64,000 nt of DNA from Hamadaea sp013361475 (GTDB lineage Bacteria; Actinomycetota; Actinomycetes; Mycobacteriales; Micromonosporaceae), in contig NZ_JBFAHM010000003.1 of the NCBI RefSeq assembly GCF_040654195.1, positions 372,001-436,000 of the forward strand, given 5' to 3'. A program made the position numbers and the translations under genes. Positions 26,528 to 35,482 of the stretch are shown here, one piece after another (positions within the stretch are counted from its first letter, which is position 1; each line of letters begins with the position of its first letter). A model generated the notes under the pieces. That model was not told where the DNA came from, did not search any database, and saw nothing but the letters and a program-made list of their open reading frames with translations.

Positions 26528-27492
26528 TGGCCTTCTTCGACCTGTCTCTGGAATCCCTGCGGGACTACCGTCCCGACGTCGCCGAGCCCGCCGACTTCGA
26601 CGAGTTCTGGGCGGCGACCTTGAAGGAGGCGCGAGCCTTCGACCTGGATCCGGTGTTCGAGCAGGTCGAGACCGGGCTGACCATGGTCACCTCGTACGAC
26701 GTGACGTTCCGGGGCTGGGGCGGCCACCCGATCAAGGCGTGGCTGACCGTGCCTCGCCACGGTGACGGGCCGTTCCCGATCGTGGTGCAGTACCAGGGCT
26801 ACAACGGTGGCCGGGGCATCCCGCAACAGCAGATCGGCTGGCCGAACTACGGGTACGCCCATCTCATGATGGACACCCGGGGGCAGGGCAGCGGCTGGCT
26901 GATCGGGCACACCCCGGACCCCGTGGGCTCGGGGCCGCAGCACGCCGGCTTCATGACCCGCGGCATCCTAGACCCGGCGGAGTACTACTACCGCCGGGTC
27001 TACACCGACGCCGTACGCGCGATCGAAACCGCTCAGGTGGCACCCGGTGTCGACGGCACCCGGGTTGCCGTCGGCGGGGGCAGCCAGGGCGGCGGCATCA
27101 CGATCGCGGCCGCGGGTCTCGTCGGCGGTCTGGTGGGCGCGCTGCCGGACGTGCCGTTCCTGTGCCACTTCGAACGGGCGATCGGGCTCACCGACGCCGA
27201 CCCGTACGCCGAGATCGCGCGCTATCTCACGGTGCACCGCCGGGAGGAGGAACAGGTCTACCGGACGCTGTCCTACTTCGACGGAGTGAGCCTCGCCCGG
27301 CGGGCCACCGCTCCGGCGCTGTTCTCCACCGCGTTGATGGACCAGATCTGCCCGCCGTCGACCGTCTTCGCCGCTTACAACGCGTGGAACTCGGCCGACA
27401 AGGACATCCGGGTGTACCGCTTCAACGGGCACGAGGGCGGCAGCTACGACCAGTCCGTCGAGCACGCTACCTGGCTTTCTTCTCGTGTTTGA
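26527..27492 (+). CDS. CE7 acetylxylan esterase / cephalosporin-C deacetylase
   Basis: 321 residues, no signal peptide. The nucleophile elbow is GGGSQGGG, the acid is in ALMDQICPPST, and the His in FNGHEGGS. The CE7 signature region NGGRGIPQQQIGWPNYGYAH and RGQGSGW is present. Cytoplasmic CE7 esterases deacetylate imported xylo-oligosaccharides. GTG 26527 overlaps the xylB stop, and the 3' end overlaps the GH42 start by 8 bp. Confidence 0.92.
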   Translation: MAFFDLSLESLRDYRPDVAEPADFDEFWAATLKEARAFDLDPVFEQVETGLTMVTSYDVTFRGWGGHPIKAWLTVPRHGDGPFPIVVQYQGYNGGRGIPQQQIGWPNYGYAHLMMDTRGQGSGWLIGHTPDPVGSGPQHAGFMTRGILDPAEYYYRRVYTDAVRAIETAQVAPGVDGTRVAVGGGSQGGGITIAAAGLVGGLVGALPDVPFLCHFERAIGLTDADPYAEIARYLTVHRREEEQVYRTLSYFDGVSLARRATAPALFSTALMDQICPPSTVFAAYNAWNSADKDIRVYRFNGHEGGSYDQSVEHATWLSSRV

Positions 27493-29098
27493 CGGAGGCG
27501 GTTCTTCCGGCGGGCTCAGTTTCGGGGGTGACTACAACCCGGAGCAGTGGCCCGCGTCGGTGTGGGCTGACGATTTCTCGTTGATGCGGGAGGCGTCGGT
27601 CAACCTCGTCACGGTCGGGGTGTTCTCGTGGTCGCGGCTGCAACCCACGCCGGACACGTTCGACTTCGCGTGGCTCGACGAGGTCCTGGACGGGCTGCAC
27701 GAGGCGGGGATCGGAGTGTGCCTGGCCACCCCGACCGCCTCACCTCCGCCCTGGTTCACCCGCCGTTACCCGGACTCGATGCCGGTCACGCGGGACGGCG
27801 TACGCCTGACGCACGGGTCGCGGGACACCTATTGCGTCAACGCTCCGGCGTACCGGGCGGCCAGTGTGCGGATCGCGTCGGAGCTGGCCGCCCGCTACGG
27901 TAGGCACCCGGCGCTTCGCCTCTGGCACGTGCACAACGAGTACGGCACCTGGTGCTTCTGCTCGCACTGCGCGTCGGAGTTCCGGGCTTGGCTCCGTTCC
28001 CGATATTCCACTGTGGATGCGTTGAACGACGCGTGGAGCACCGACTTCTGGTCGCAGCGGTACGCCGGCTGGGACGAGATCGAGCCACCGCGGGCCACCC
28101 AGTACCTGCGAAATCCGGCGCAGGAACTCGACTATCGCAGGTTCCTCTCCGACTCCTTCCTCCGGCACTACCTGGACCAGAAGGCCGTTCTCGCCGGTTC
28201 GTCCGGCGGTGTGCCGGTCACCACGAACTTCGTCCTCGGCGACTGGGTGCCCGTCGACCATGCCCGCTGGTCTTCTTTCGTGGACCTGGTGGCGATCGAC
28301 GACTACCCGCCGGACCTCGCCGGCCGCGCCTTCTCCGCCGACAAGGCCCGAGGCTGGGCGCGGGCGGCCGGTCACCCCGACGGCCGCTGGCTCTTGATGG
28401 AGCACGCACCCGGCTATACGCACTCTTCTTCCGGGTTGCGGCGTTCCGCCGAGTCGCTGTCCTCCGTGGCATCGGTGTATCTCGACCGGGGAGCCGTCGG
28501 GATCATGTACTTCCAATGGCGCGCCTCCCGGGGTGGCGCCGAGCAATGGCACCCGGCCCTGGTCGGCTTCTCCTCCGCCGTGACGTCCGAAGCGGTCGAC
28601 CTGGGCGCGTCGTTGGTGGGACGCACTCCGTCCGTCGTCTCCGCGGACGTGGCGGTCGTCTACGACGAGGAGAGCATGTGGGCCTGGCAGAGCCCGCATC
28701 TGCCGACTCGCGTGGACTACACGTCGCTCGTGCAGTCCTGGCACACTTCGCTCGCCTCCTCGGCCGGCGGGCCGGTGGACGTGATCCCCGTCGGCGCCCC
28801 GCTTTCCGCGTACCGCATGGTCGTCGTGCCGGCGCTGTACCTCATGTCCGCCGCAGCCCACGAGTGGCTACGGTCCTACGCCGGTCGGCTCGTGATCACA
28901 GCCGGAACCGGGCTCGTGGACGAGCACGCTCGGACGACCCCCGACTCGCTGGCCGACCTCATCGGCGCCACCATCGTCGAGCGGGACTTCTCGCCCTGGC
29001 TCGACACCCTCGCGCCTACGGCGGCGGGGGCGCGCCCGAACGTCACCTACATCCCGTCCCTCGACATCATCGATCTTGAACAGAAACTGCTGCCATAG
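27485..29098 (+). pseudogene. GH42 beta-galactosidase, 3'-truncated
   Basis: 537 residues from GTG 27485. The GH42 barrel is intact: GGDYNPEQWPASVW, WHVHNEYGTWCFCSHC with the acid/base Glu and the start of the zinc cluster, and WLLMEHAPGYTH with the nucleophile Glu. The trimerisation domain begins but stops early. GH42 proteins usually have about 650-690 residues, so some 110-150 are missing. The last codons (IIDLEQKLLP, stop) lie in the palindrome at 29074-29117. The gene therefore looks cut off by replacement or insertion of the palindrome-flanked segment. Activity is uncertain. It would have acted on beta-galactosyl or alpha-arabinosyl residues of xyloglucan. Confidence 0.8.
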
Positions 29099-29117
29099 CG
29101 ACGTTTCCTGTTCAAGA
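29074..29117. repeat. GATCTTGAA-type palindrome, left copy
   Basis: TCTTGAACAGAAAC (29074-29087) pairs with GTTTCCTGTTCAAGA (29103-29117) with one bulge, around TGCTGCCATAGCGAC. The GH42 stop TAG lies in the loop, and the stop of the opposing gene (TGA, 29114-29112) lies in the right arm. It shares GCCATAGCGACG, GATCTTGAA and TTCAAGA-CAACCGGC with the copy at 30112-30169. Confidence 0.8.
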
Positions 29118-30059
29118 CCAACCGGCAGCCCGCAGGGCGGCGATCACTTGGCGTACCACCTCCTCCGGACTTATCAGGATGAGGAATGCGGGGATGCGCA
29201 AGATCCGATCGCCGCTGACCCAGAGATCGTTCTGGCGGATCATGTCGGCCGCCCACGCTCGGGCGTCCATGTGCTGCGCGCCGTCGATCTCCACGTGCAC
29301 CCGGAACTCGGTGAAGTACGCGTCCAGGTAGCGCGTACGGCCGCTCGCGTCTCGTCGCTTCACCTGGAGTTGCGGTTCCGGCAGTCGATGCCGACGGCAC
29401 AAGTCGAGGAACCCGATTTCGGCCGGGCTCGTCGCGCCCAGCTCGGCGAGGTCCAGCGTCGCGACGATCAGGGCATGCCGGTGGCAGTGCGGAAACCGGT
29501 CGGCGGCTGCGCGTACTTCGGCGGGGAGGACAAGCCGCTGCTGGCATCCCGCCGCCAAGATCGAGACGGCGTCCTGGTCGGTGAGCGACCAGGACGCCGC
29601 ATCCAGGAGCGACCGGGCCATGCTGGTGCGATGAGGGCGGCCGATGTGGCGATCTTCGACCGGCAGCCTCGTCGTGCGGTGAACTTTCACGGCCGGCATC
29701 TCGATCGGCATGCGGCGGAGGAGGGCAGGCGCGGCTCGGGTGGCCGGGCGGAGGACATCGATCACCTCACGCCTCGGCCAGCGTCCGGCCAGTCCACCAG
29801 CCCGGGCGGCAGCCAGACCGGCCAACACCGAGGCGCTGCCGGCGGCGAGGACTGCGATCCACCAGTGCGCCTCCGGCGTGAGCGGACCGTCTCCTGCCAC
29901 CAGTACGCCGCGGCAGATCCGTCGCCAGCGTCCGCCGGCGATCAGATGGCGTACGCGACCGGCGGAGAGCAGACGCTCGGCTTGCCGGGCGGAGATCACT
30001 CCGCTCTGCTCGAAGAGCAACCAATCCAGGGGTGAGTCGTCCTCACGTGGTATCCGCAC
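29112..30059 (-). CDS. AbiEi-like winged-helix / Vsr-like nuclease-fold protein
   Basis: 315 residues from GTG 30059. The N-terminal part (about 5-75) resembles the AbiEi antitoxin winged helix (LDWLLFEQSGVISARQAERL, GGRWRRICRGVLVAGD). The C-terminal part (about 215-310) resembles Vsr/DUF559 endonuclease folds, with candidate metal residues in TSPAEIGFL, YLDAYF and VHVEIDGAQH. Such fusions are common orphan genes in actinobacteria with no established function. No AbiEii-type nucleotidyltransferase is adjacent, so it is not a complete toxin-antitoxin pair. It is flanked on both sides by related palindromes and faces the truncated GH42 gene, suggesting it arrived as a unit. Confidence 0.75.
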   Translation of the reverse strand: MRIPREDDSPLDWLLFEQSGVISARQAERLLSAGRVRHLIAGGRWRRICRGVLVAGDGPLTPEAHWWIAVLAAGSASVLAGLAAARAGGLAGRWPRREVIDVLRPATRAAPALLRRMPIEMPAVKVHRTTRLPVEDRHIGRPHRTSMARSLLDAASWSLTDQDAVSILAAGCQQRLVLPAEVRAAADRFPHCHRHALIVATLDLAELGATSPAEIGFLDLCRRHRLPEPQLQVKRRDASGRTRYLDAYFTEFRVHVEIDGAQHMDARAWAADMIRQNDLWVSGDRILRIPAFLILISPEEVVRQVIAALRAAGWS

Positions 30060-30111
30060 CGCGACACTGTGCGCGCCCGGCTTGGGTGGCGGTAGGGGCT
30101 GTGGACAGCAG

Positions 30112-30169
30112 CGGTTGATCTTGAATAGAAGACGTAGCCATAGCGACGAAAACCATTCAAGATCAACCG
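30112..30169. repeat. GATCTTGAA-type palindrome, right copy
   Basis: CGGTTGATCTTGAAT (30112-30126) and ATTCAAGATCAACCG (30155-30169) are perfect 15 bp arms around a 28 nt loop containing GTAGCCATAGCGACGAAA. It lies between the AbiEi/Vsr-like gene start and the stop of the DMT gene. 30060-30111 carries no recognisable gene. Confidence 0.8.
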
Positions 30170-30178
30170 GCGAGGGTG

Positions 30179-31177
30179 CTAGCGGCCGGAGGATTCCGAC
30201 AAAGCGGGATACTCCCGCGTAGGCAGGTCCATGAGCGGAGTGTGCCCGTTCACCACGGGCCGCACCGGCCGCGTATGCGGAGTGGGGTGCCGGTGCGAGA
30301 CGACGTCGGACGGCTCGGCGATCGGGGTGTCGTGCTCTTCGGAGGTGCGGGCCTGGGGTTCGGCGTACCGGGTCAGGGCGATCACCGAGCCGAGGGTGAC
30401 GAGGAAGCCGAGGGCGGCCAGCCAGGTCAGGCCGGGCCGGATGCGGTCGCCGAGCAGGAGCAGGCCGACCACGGCGGCGGGGACCGCCCCGGCGGCGTCC
30501 ATGGCGGCGACGGCGGCGTTGGTGGAGCCGCGCTGCATGGCCAGGCCGAGGAGGAGTTGTGCGCTCAGCGAGTGCGCGATCACGAGGTAGAGCAGCGGGC
30601 TGCTGACGAACTCGAAGACCGAGTGCGACGAGGCGAGTGGCCGGGCGGCTACGGCGGCGCAGGCGAAGCCGAGGCCGGAGAGGGCGCCGAGCACGACGCT
30701 GCCGGGTGCGCCCTTGACGCGTACGGCGAAGAAACCGGCTCCGGCGATGATCAGGAGGGCCAGGACGAGGCTGATTTTGCCGACCAGCCCGAGCGGCCGG
30801 GAGGGCGCCGGTTCGGCCGCCATGACCAGGCCGCCGATGCCGAGCACGAGTGCGGCCAGCAGCAGCATCTCGCTCTTGGGGAGCTGCCATTTCAGCACGA
30901 CGACGCCGAGGACGGCGGTCACGCCGAGGCCGGCGGCGACGCTGGCTTGGACGAGGAACAGCGGCAGGTCGCGTCGGGCGATCAGGGCGAGGAAGAAGCC
31001 GAGGACTTGGCAGCCGATGCCGTAGAGGTAGATCCGGTGCCCGAGGAGCCGGACGAGCAGGCCGGGGTCGAGCGTGTGATGCATGGTCGTCCGCGAGGCG
31101 GCGATCGATTGCAGCAGGTTGGCCACGCCGTACGCGACGATCATCGCCGCGAGGAACCACCACCCTGAGGACATCAC
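30179..31177 (-). CDS. DMT-superfamily (EamA-like) membrane protein
   Basis: 332 residues with nine or ten hydrophobic segments over 1-270 and a hydrophilic, His/Pro-rich tail (about 275-332). The arrangement fits an actinobacterial DMT transporter; the substrate is unknown. GTG 31177 stands 6 nt after TACCAT (top-strand ATGGTA 31184-31189), suggesting a leaderless message; ATG 31174 is an alternative. No operon partner is evident. Confidence 0.72.
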   Translation of the reverse strand: MMSSGWWFLAAMIVAYGVANLLQSIAASRTTMHHTLDPGLLVRLLGHRIYLYGIGCQVLGFFLALIARRDLPLFLVQASVAAGLGVTAVLGVVVLKWQLPKSEMLLLAALVLGIGGLVMAAEPAPSRPLGLVGKISLVLALLIIAGAGFFAVRVKGAPGSVVLGALSGLGFACAAVAARPLASSHSVFEFVSSPLLYLVIAHSLSAQLLLGLAMQRGSTNAAVAAMDAAGAVPAAVVGLLLLGDRIRPGLTWLAALGFLVTLGSVIALTRYAEPQARTSEEHDTPIAEPSDVVSHRHPTPHTRPVRPVVNGHTPLMDLPTREYPALSESSGR

Positions 31178-31273
31178 CCAGCGATGGTAAACCCCTAAGG
31201 GTCGACTCCGCCCAACTGCGCCTCCAGGATGATTCGAATCGCGGAAACCCAGCTCACGAGGGTGACAGCGCGA

Positions 31274-32077
31274 TCACAGCGCGCGCAGGCCGCCGGGCGT
31301 CAGCTTGCCGAGGACGTCGGTGTGGAGCTTGCCGTTGGTCGCGATCGCGCTGCCGCCGCCCGGTCCCGGACGGCCGGTGAGATCGGTGAACGTCCCTCCC
31401 GCCTCGGTCACGATCGGGATCAGCGCGGCGATGTCCCACAGCGAAAGCTCAGGTTCGACCATGATGTCCAGAGCGCCCTCGGCCAGGAGCATATATCCAT
31501 AGAAGTCGCCGTATGCCCGGGAGCGCCAGCACTTGCGCATGATGTCGAGCATCGAGGCCAGCCGCCCGGTCTGCTCCCACGACTCGAGCGAGGAGTAGCA
31601 GAAGCTGGCGTCGGCGAGCCGGCTGACGCCGGAGACCTTGATCGAGGTGGCCGCCGCCTGGTGGCGACCGGCGAACGCGCCCAGCCCCCGGGCCGCCCAC
31701 CAGCGCCGGCCGAGCGCCGGCGCGCTGACCAGGCCGACGACCGGCTCGTCCCCCTCCATCAGGGAGATCAGCGTGGCCCAGATCGGCACGCCCCGGATGT
31801 AGTTCTTGGTGCCGTCGATCGGGTCGATGACCCACTGCCGGGCGCCGGTCGCCCCGGTCGAGCCGTACTCCTCGCCGAGGACGCCGTCCCGGGGCCGGGT
31901 GCGGGCGAGGGTGGCGCGCAGGGCCTTCTCGACCGCCGTGTCGGCGTCGCTGACCGGAGTCAGGTCCGGCTTGCTCGTCACGTGCAGGTCGAGTGCCCGG
32001 AATCGGGACATTGCCAGCGAATCGGCCGTATCGGCCAACACGTGGGCGAGAGCGAGATCGTCGGCGTACCGGGCCAT
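31274..32077 (-). CDS. hisN: Inositol-monophosphatase-family histidinol-phosphatase
   Basis: 267 residues. Metal-binding motifs are VLGEEYGSTG, WVIDPIDGTKNYIRG and LSLWDIAALIPIVTEAGG. The closest actinobacterial group is HisN, which dephosphorylates histidinol phosphate in histidine synthesis, but inositol or nucleotide phosphatase activity cannot be excluded by eye. ATG 32077 lies 6 nt after TAGGTT (top-strand AACCTA 32084-32089), so the message is probably leaderless. It is divergent from the sensor kinase. Confidence 0.85.
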   Translation of the reverse strand: MARYADDLALAHVLADTADSLAMSRFRALDLHVTSKPDLTPVSDADTAVEKALRATLARTRPRDGVLGEEYGSTGATGARQWVIDPIDGTKNYIRGVPIWATLISLMEGDEPVVGLVSAPALGRRWWAARGLGAFAGRHQAAATSIKVSGVSRLADASFCYSSLESWEQTGRLASMLDIMRKCWRSRAYGDFYGYMLLAEGALDIMVEPELSLWDIAALIPIVTEAGGTFTDLTGRPGPGGGSAIATNGKLHTDVLGKLTPGGLRAL

Positions 32078-32129
32078 GCGCAGAACCTATCCGATCACCG
32101 CCGCCAACGGTGCTCTAGTCTCGCGTCCT

Positions 32130-33137
32130 ATGCGACGGCGATGGTTCACCGACGTCGGGCTCACCCTCGTCGTGCTGCTCGCGCAGTCGGCGCCATACGT
32201 CTTCGTCAGCCGGCCGCCGGGCGAGGAGTGGATCTATTGGCCGGTTCTGGTCACCTCGTTACCTGCTCTGACCAGGCGTTGGCAGCCCGGCCTCAGTCTC
32301 GCGGTCGCGGCCGTCGGCATCGCCGCCTACGCGGCCGTCGACGCCGGACCGCCGCAGCCCATCTGGTACGGCCCGCTGGTGATCTTCTACACGGTCGCCT
32401 ATCAAGCGGGGCGAATCGAGCGTGTCCTGTGCGTCGTGGGGACGGTGGTGGGTGCGCTCAGCGTCATCGGCTCGGTCAACACCGCCGTTCGCGAGCTGGC
32501 CACCTGGTCGGCCGCCTACGCGATCGGCGCCCTTGGGCGTACCCGCAAGGAAATGGCCGCGCAGGCCGAGCGGACCCGGATAGCCCGCGATCTCCACGAC
32601 ATCCTGGGCCACTCGCTCAGCGTGATGATCGTCCAGGCGGAGGGTGGCGCGGCGGTCGCGCGGACCGATGCGGGCCGCGCCGAGGCCGCGTTCGACGCGA
32701 TCTCCGCGAGCGGGCGCGAGGCCATGGGCCAGTTGCGGGCCGCGGTGAGCGCGCTCCGCGAGCCGCCCCCGCAGCTCGCGGACATTCACCAGCTGGTACG
32801 CACAACGCAGCGCACGGGACTGTCGGTCCGCTTGACCGAACAGGGCCGGCCACGCCCGCTGCCGTCGGAGGTGCAGGTGGTGGTCTACCGGTTGGTGCAG
32901 GAGGCGCTGACCAACGTGGTGAAGCACGCGCAGGCGACCTCGGCGGAGGTGACCTTGGACTGGTCGAGCGGTCTGCGGGTGAGCGTCGAGGACGACGGCC
33001 GCGGCGGCGGGGATTCGGCGGCCGGGCACGGCCTGACCGGGTTGCGGGAACGGGTCGGCGCGGTCGGCGGGCACGTCGTCGTCGCAGCGGGCGAGCAGGG
33101 CAGAGGTTTCCGAGTCGTGGCGGTGTTCTCATGCTGA
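32130..33137 (+). CDS. Two-component sensor histidine kinase (NarL/DesK type)
   Basis: 335 residues. Four to five membrane segments fill about 8-125. The HisKA_3 dimerisation box ERTRIARDLHDILGHSLSVM (phospho-His near 156) and a HATPase domain (EALTNVVKHAQA, VEDDGRGGG, HGLTGLRERV) follow. It phosphorylates the regulator encoded next. ATG 32130 sits 8 nt after TAGTCT (32116-32121), a leaderless pattern. Its 3' end overlaps the regulator start by 7 bp. The signal is unknown; the hydrolase downstream is a candidate target. Confidence 0.93.
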   Translation: MRRRWFTDVGLTLVVLLAQSAPYVFVSRPPGEEWIYWPVLVTSLPALTRRWQPGLSLAVAAVGIAAYAAVDAGPPQPIWYGPLVIFYTVAYQAGRIERVLCVVGTVVGALSVIGSVNTAVRELATWSAAYAIGALGRTRKEMAAQAERTRIARDLHDILGHSLSVMIVQAEGGAAVARTDAGRAEAAFDAISASGREAMGQLRAAVSALREPPPQLADIHQLVRTTQRTGLSVRLTEQGRPRPLPSEVQVVVYRLVQEALTNVVKHAQATSAEVTLDWSSGLRVSVEDDGRGGGDSAAGHGLTGLRERVGAVGGHVVVAAGEQGRGFRVVAVFSC

Positions 33138-33796
33138 GCCAACCGAAGATCAACGTCGTGATCGCCGACGATCAGGAGCTCGTGCGGGCGGGGTTCGCGA
33201 TGATCCTGTCGGCCCAGCCGGACATCGAAGTGGTGGCGGAGGCGCCCGACGGCGCGGCCGCGGTGCAGGCGGTCGCCGAGTACGCCCCGGACGTGGCGTT
33301 GCTCGACATCCGCATGCCGTTGCTGGACGGCATCGAGGCGGCCCGGCGGATCTGTGCCACGTCGGCGACCCGCGTGATCATGCTGACCACGTTCAACTCC
33401 GACGAGTACGTCTTCGACGCGTTGCGGGCGGGGGCGAGCGGGTTCCTGCTCAAGGACGTACGCCGGGACGACCTGGTGCACGCCGTCCGGGTGGTGCACG
33501 CGGGACAATCCCTGCTGGCCCCCGCGGTGACGCGTACGCTCATCGACGACGTGCTCCGCCGAGGGGTTTCCCGGCCGGTCCCCACGCTGGTGGATCGTCT
33601 CACCGACCGGGAACGGGAGACACTCGTCCACCTCGGCCGGGGACTGTCCAATGCGGAGATCGCCGCCGCCATGTTCGTCAGCGAGCACACGGTGAAGACA
33701 CACGTCAGCAACGTCCTGAGCAAGCTGGGGCTGCGTGATCGGGTGCAGGCGGTGATCGCGGCGTACGAGTCGGGTCTCATCACTGCGGGGGAGTAG
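33131..33796 (+). CDS. NarL/LuxR-type response regulator
   Basis: 221 residues. The receiver domain has its acidic pocket at DD (13-14), phospho-Asp at about 59 (LLDIRMP) and Lys in FLLKDVRRDD. A LuxR helix-turn-helix is at about 153-215 (LTDRERETLVHLGRGLSNAE, MFVSEHTVKTHVSNVLSKLG). ATG 33131 overlaps the kinase stop, so partners are co-translated. It ends 56 bp before the hydrolase gene. Confidence 0.95.
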   Translation: MLSQPKINVVIADDQELVRAGFAMILSAQPDIEVVAEAPDGAAAVQAVAEYAPDVALLDIRMPLLDGIEAARRICATSATRVIMLTTFNSDEYVFDALRAGASGFLLKDVRRDDLVHAVRVVHAGQSLLAPAVTRTLIDDVLRRGVSRPVPTLVDRLTDRERETLVHLGRGLSNAEIAAAMFVSEHTVKTHVSNVLSKLGLRDRVQAVIAAYESGLITAGE

Positions 33797-33852
33797 CGCT
33801 CTCCCTCTCGTCGGCGATGTCCGAGGCCGGCGTTCTCGCGAGGCTACGTCCC

Positions 33853-35337
33853 ATGCGAAAGCTTCTTCTCGTCCTCGCCGCCCTGGTCGCGGTGCTGGTG
33901 CCCGGCGTCGGCGCGTACGCCGGTCCGTCGGGTCCCATTCCGCCGTACGCCGCCCCGGCGGGCCTGACCGCCACCGAGGTGTCGTTCACCAACGGCGACA
34001 CCGTGCTGCACGGTTCCGTCGTACGCCTCGCCGCCGGCCAGACCGCCGCCGGCCAGACCGCCGCCGGCCAGACCGCCGCCGGCCAGACCGCCGCCGGCCA
34101 GACCGCCGCCGGCCAGACCGCCGCCGCCGGCACGACGGTGAAGCATCCGGGGATCGTGCTCGTGCACGGCTCCGGCAACGCCGTCCGGCCGCAGCTGGCC
34201 CAGGAGGCGGAGGTCTTCGCCCGCGCCGGGATCGTGACCTTGATCTACGACAAGCGGTCGGACTACGACCGCAGCCACCGTGACTACGGCGACCTCGCGA
34301 ACGACGCGCTCGCCGGGGTCGCGCTGCTCCGCGGGCTGCCCGACGTCGACCCCGGCAAGGTCGGCCTCTGGGGACTCAGCGAAGGCGGGTGGGTGGCGCC
34401 GTTGGCGGCGTCGCGCTCCAGCGACGTCGCCTTCCTCATCACCATCGGCGGCTCCGGGCTCAGCCCTGCGCGTACCCAGGCGTGGAACCTGAACAACCGG
34501 CTGGCCGGCAACGGCGTCGCGGACGCCACCGCCGCGGAGCTGGTCGCCTCGGGAATGGGGCTGGCCGTGGGCCTGGACCAGTTCCCGGAAGCGAAGCACG
34601 ATCCGGTGGAGGTTTTGCGTGCGATCCACCAGCCGGTCCTGGCGATCTGGGGCGAGCGGGACCTGCTGGTGCCCCCGGCGGAGAGCGCCGCGATCTTCCG
34701 GCGGGAGCTGATCGCGAGCCCGAGCGTCAGCATCCGCATCCTGCCCGGCAGCAGTCACGCGGCACGAGTGACCACGAACGGGTTCGACCGGGTCGGCGGG
34801 CCGACCGTGGGCGGTTTCGTGATGGGCGAGTTGAGCCCCGGGTACGCCGGCCTGATGACCTCGTGGATCGCGGCGGGATATCCGTCCACTATCGACGCTG
34901 TGCCGACGCAGCGGACGACGTCGGCGGCGATCGAACCGGTCGGCGTCCTCGGCTTCGGCCTGTTCGCCCTGCTGCTCCTGGTGCTGCTCAGCTGGCCGGT
35001 GACGGCAGTCGTCCGGCGGCTGCGGGGTCGCCGGGGCCGGCCGGCCGGAGCGGTGCCCGCTCGGCTGCTCGTGCTCGCCGGGCTGGCCGCGACGCTGCTG
35101 GGGACGGCGTACGCCATCTTCGTGGTCGCCTCGGGCGGAACCTCGGTGCACGCCGCCTTCCTCGGACAGCCGCTGGTGTGGCTGCTGGCCCGGGTCTGCC
35201 TCGCCGTCGCGCTGACCTGCGGCGTCCTGGTCGCGCTGGCATTCCGGTCGGCGCCGTCGGTGCGGTTGGGTGCGGTGCTGGCGGGCGGCGTCCTGCTCAT
35301 CCCGTACGCCCTCGGCCTGGGCCTGCTCCTGCCCTGA
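33853..35337 (+). CDS. Exported alpha/beta hydrolase with repeat linker and C-terminal membrane segments
   Basis: 494 residues from ATG 33853 (ATG 33817 adds 12). An N-terminal signal or anchor (RKLLLVLAALVAVLVPGVGA) leads to a short domain, then six exact AAGQT pentapeptides (about 60-89). The hydrolase part follows: VLVHGSGN is the oxyanion region, GLWGLSEGGWVAP the nucleophile elbow, and WGERDLLVPP and GSSHAARV the acid and His regions. Three membrane segments end the protein (about 360-382, 406-428, 437-494). Substrate unknown. The location after a two-component system suggests control by it. Confidence 0.8.
   Translation: MRKLLLVLAALVAVLVPGVGAYAGPSGPIPPYAAPAGLTATEVSFTNGDTVLHGSVVRLAAGQTAAGQTAAGQTAAGQTAAGQTAAGQTAAAGTTVKHPGIVLVHGSGNAVRPQLAQEAEVFARAGIVTLIYDKRSDYDRSHRDYGDLANDALAGVALLRGLPDVDPGKVGLWGLSEGGWVAPLAASRSSDVAFLITIGGSGLSPARTQAWNLNNRLAGNGVADATAAELVASGMGLAVGLDQFPEAKHDPVEVLRAIHQPVLAIWGERDLLVPPAESAAIFRRELIASPSVSIRILPGSSHAARVTTNGFDRVGGPTVGGFVMGELSPGYAGLMTSWIAAGYPSTIDAVPTQRTTSAAIEPVGVLGFGLFALLLLVLLSWPVTAVVRRLRGRRGRPAGAVPARLLVLAGLAATLLGTAYAIFVVASGGTSVHAAFLGQPLVWLLARVCLAVALTCGVLVALAFRSAPSVRLGAVLAGGVLLIPYALGLGLLLP
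34030..34119 (+). repeat. 15 bp coding tandem repeat, six identical units
   Basis: Six perfect copies of GCCGCCGGCCAGACC encode six AAGQT units in frame. Exact nucleotide identity indicates recent slippage and predicts copy-number variation between strains. It lies between the N-terminal segment and the catalytic domain, where length change would be tolerated. Confidence 0.97.
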
Positions 35338-35403
35338 CGCCCCGCTCCCGTCCTCGCCCTCGCTCGCGTCCCGCCGCCCTCGCTCGCGCTCCGCATGATC
35401 CGG

Positions 35404-35463
35404 GCTGGATCAGGGTTCTCGGTCGAATCTTGGGGCAAGATTCGACCCGGATCCCTGATCCAG
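35404..35463. repeat. 60 bp palindromic intergenic element, copy 3
   Basis: Left arm starts GCTGGATCAGGGTTCTCGG; the right arm mirrors it except for a central block equivalent to ATCCGGG. The tip contains CTTGGGGCAAG. It lies between convergent genes, 67 bp after one stop and 20 bp from the other. The 35338-35403 stretch before it is a GC-rich sequence with duplicated CCCTCGCTCGCG. Confidence 0.9.
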
Positions 35464-35482
35464 TGGGCGTCGTCCGGCCAGA

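Noticed and set aside
29112..30059. Complete AbiE toxin-antitoxin system
   Set aside because: Only the AbiEi-like N-terminal fold is present, fused to a nuclease-like domain; no AbiEii nucleotidyltransferase gene is adjacent.
29074..30169. Classical insertion sequence
   Set aside because: No transposase is encoded, and no obvious target-site duplication could be seen outside the palindromes.
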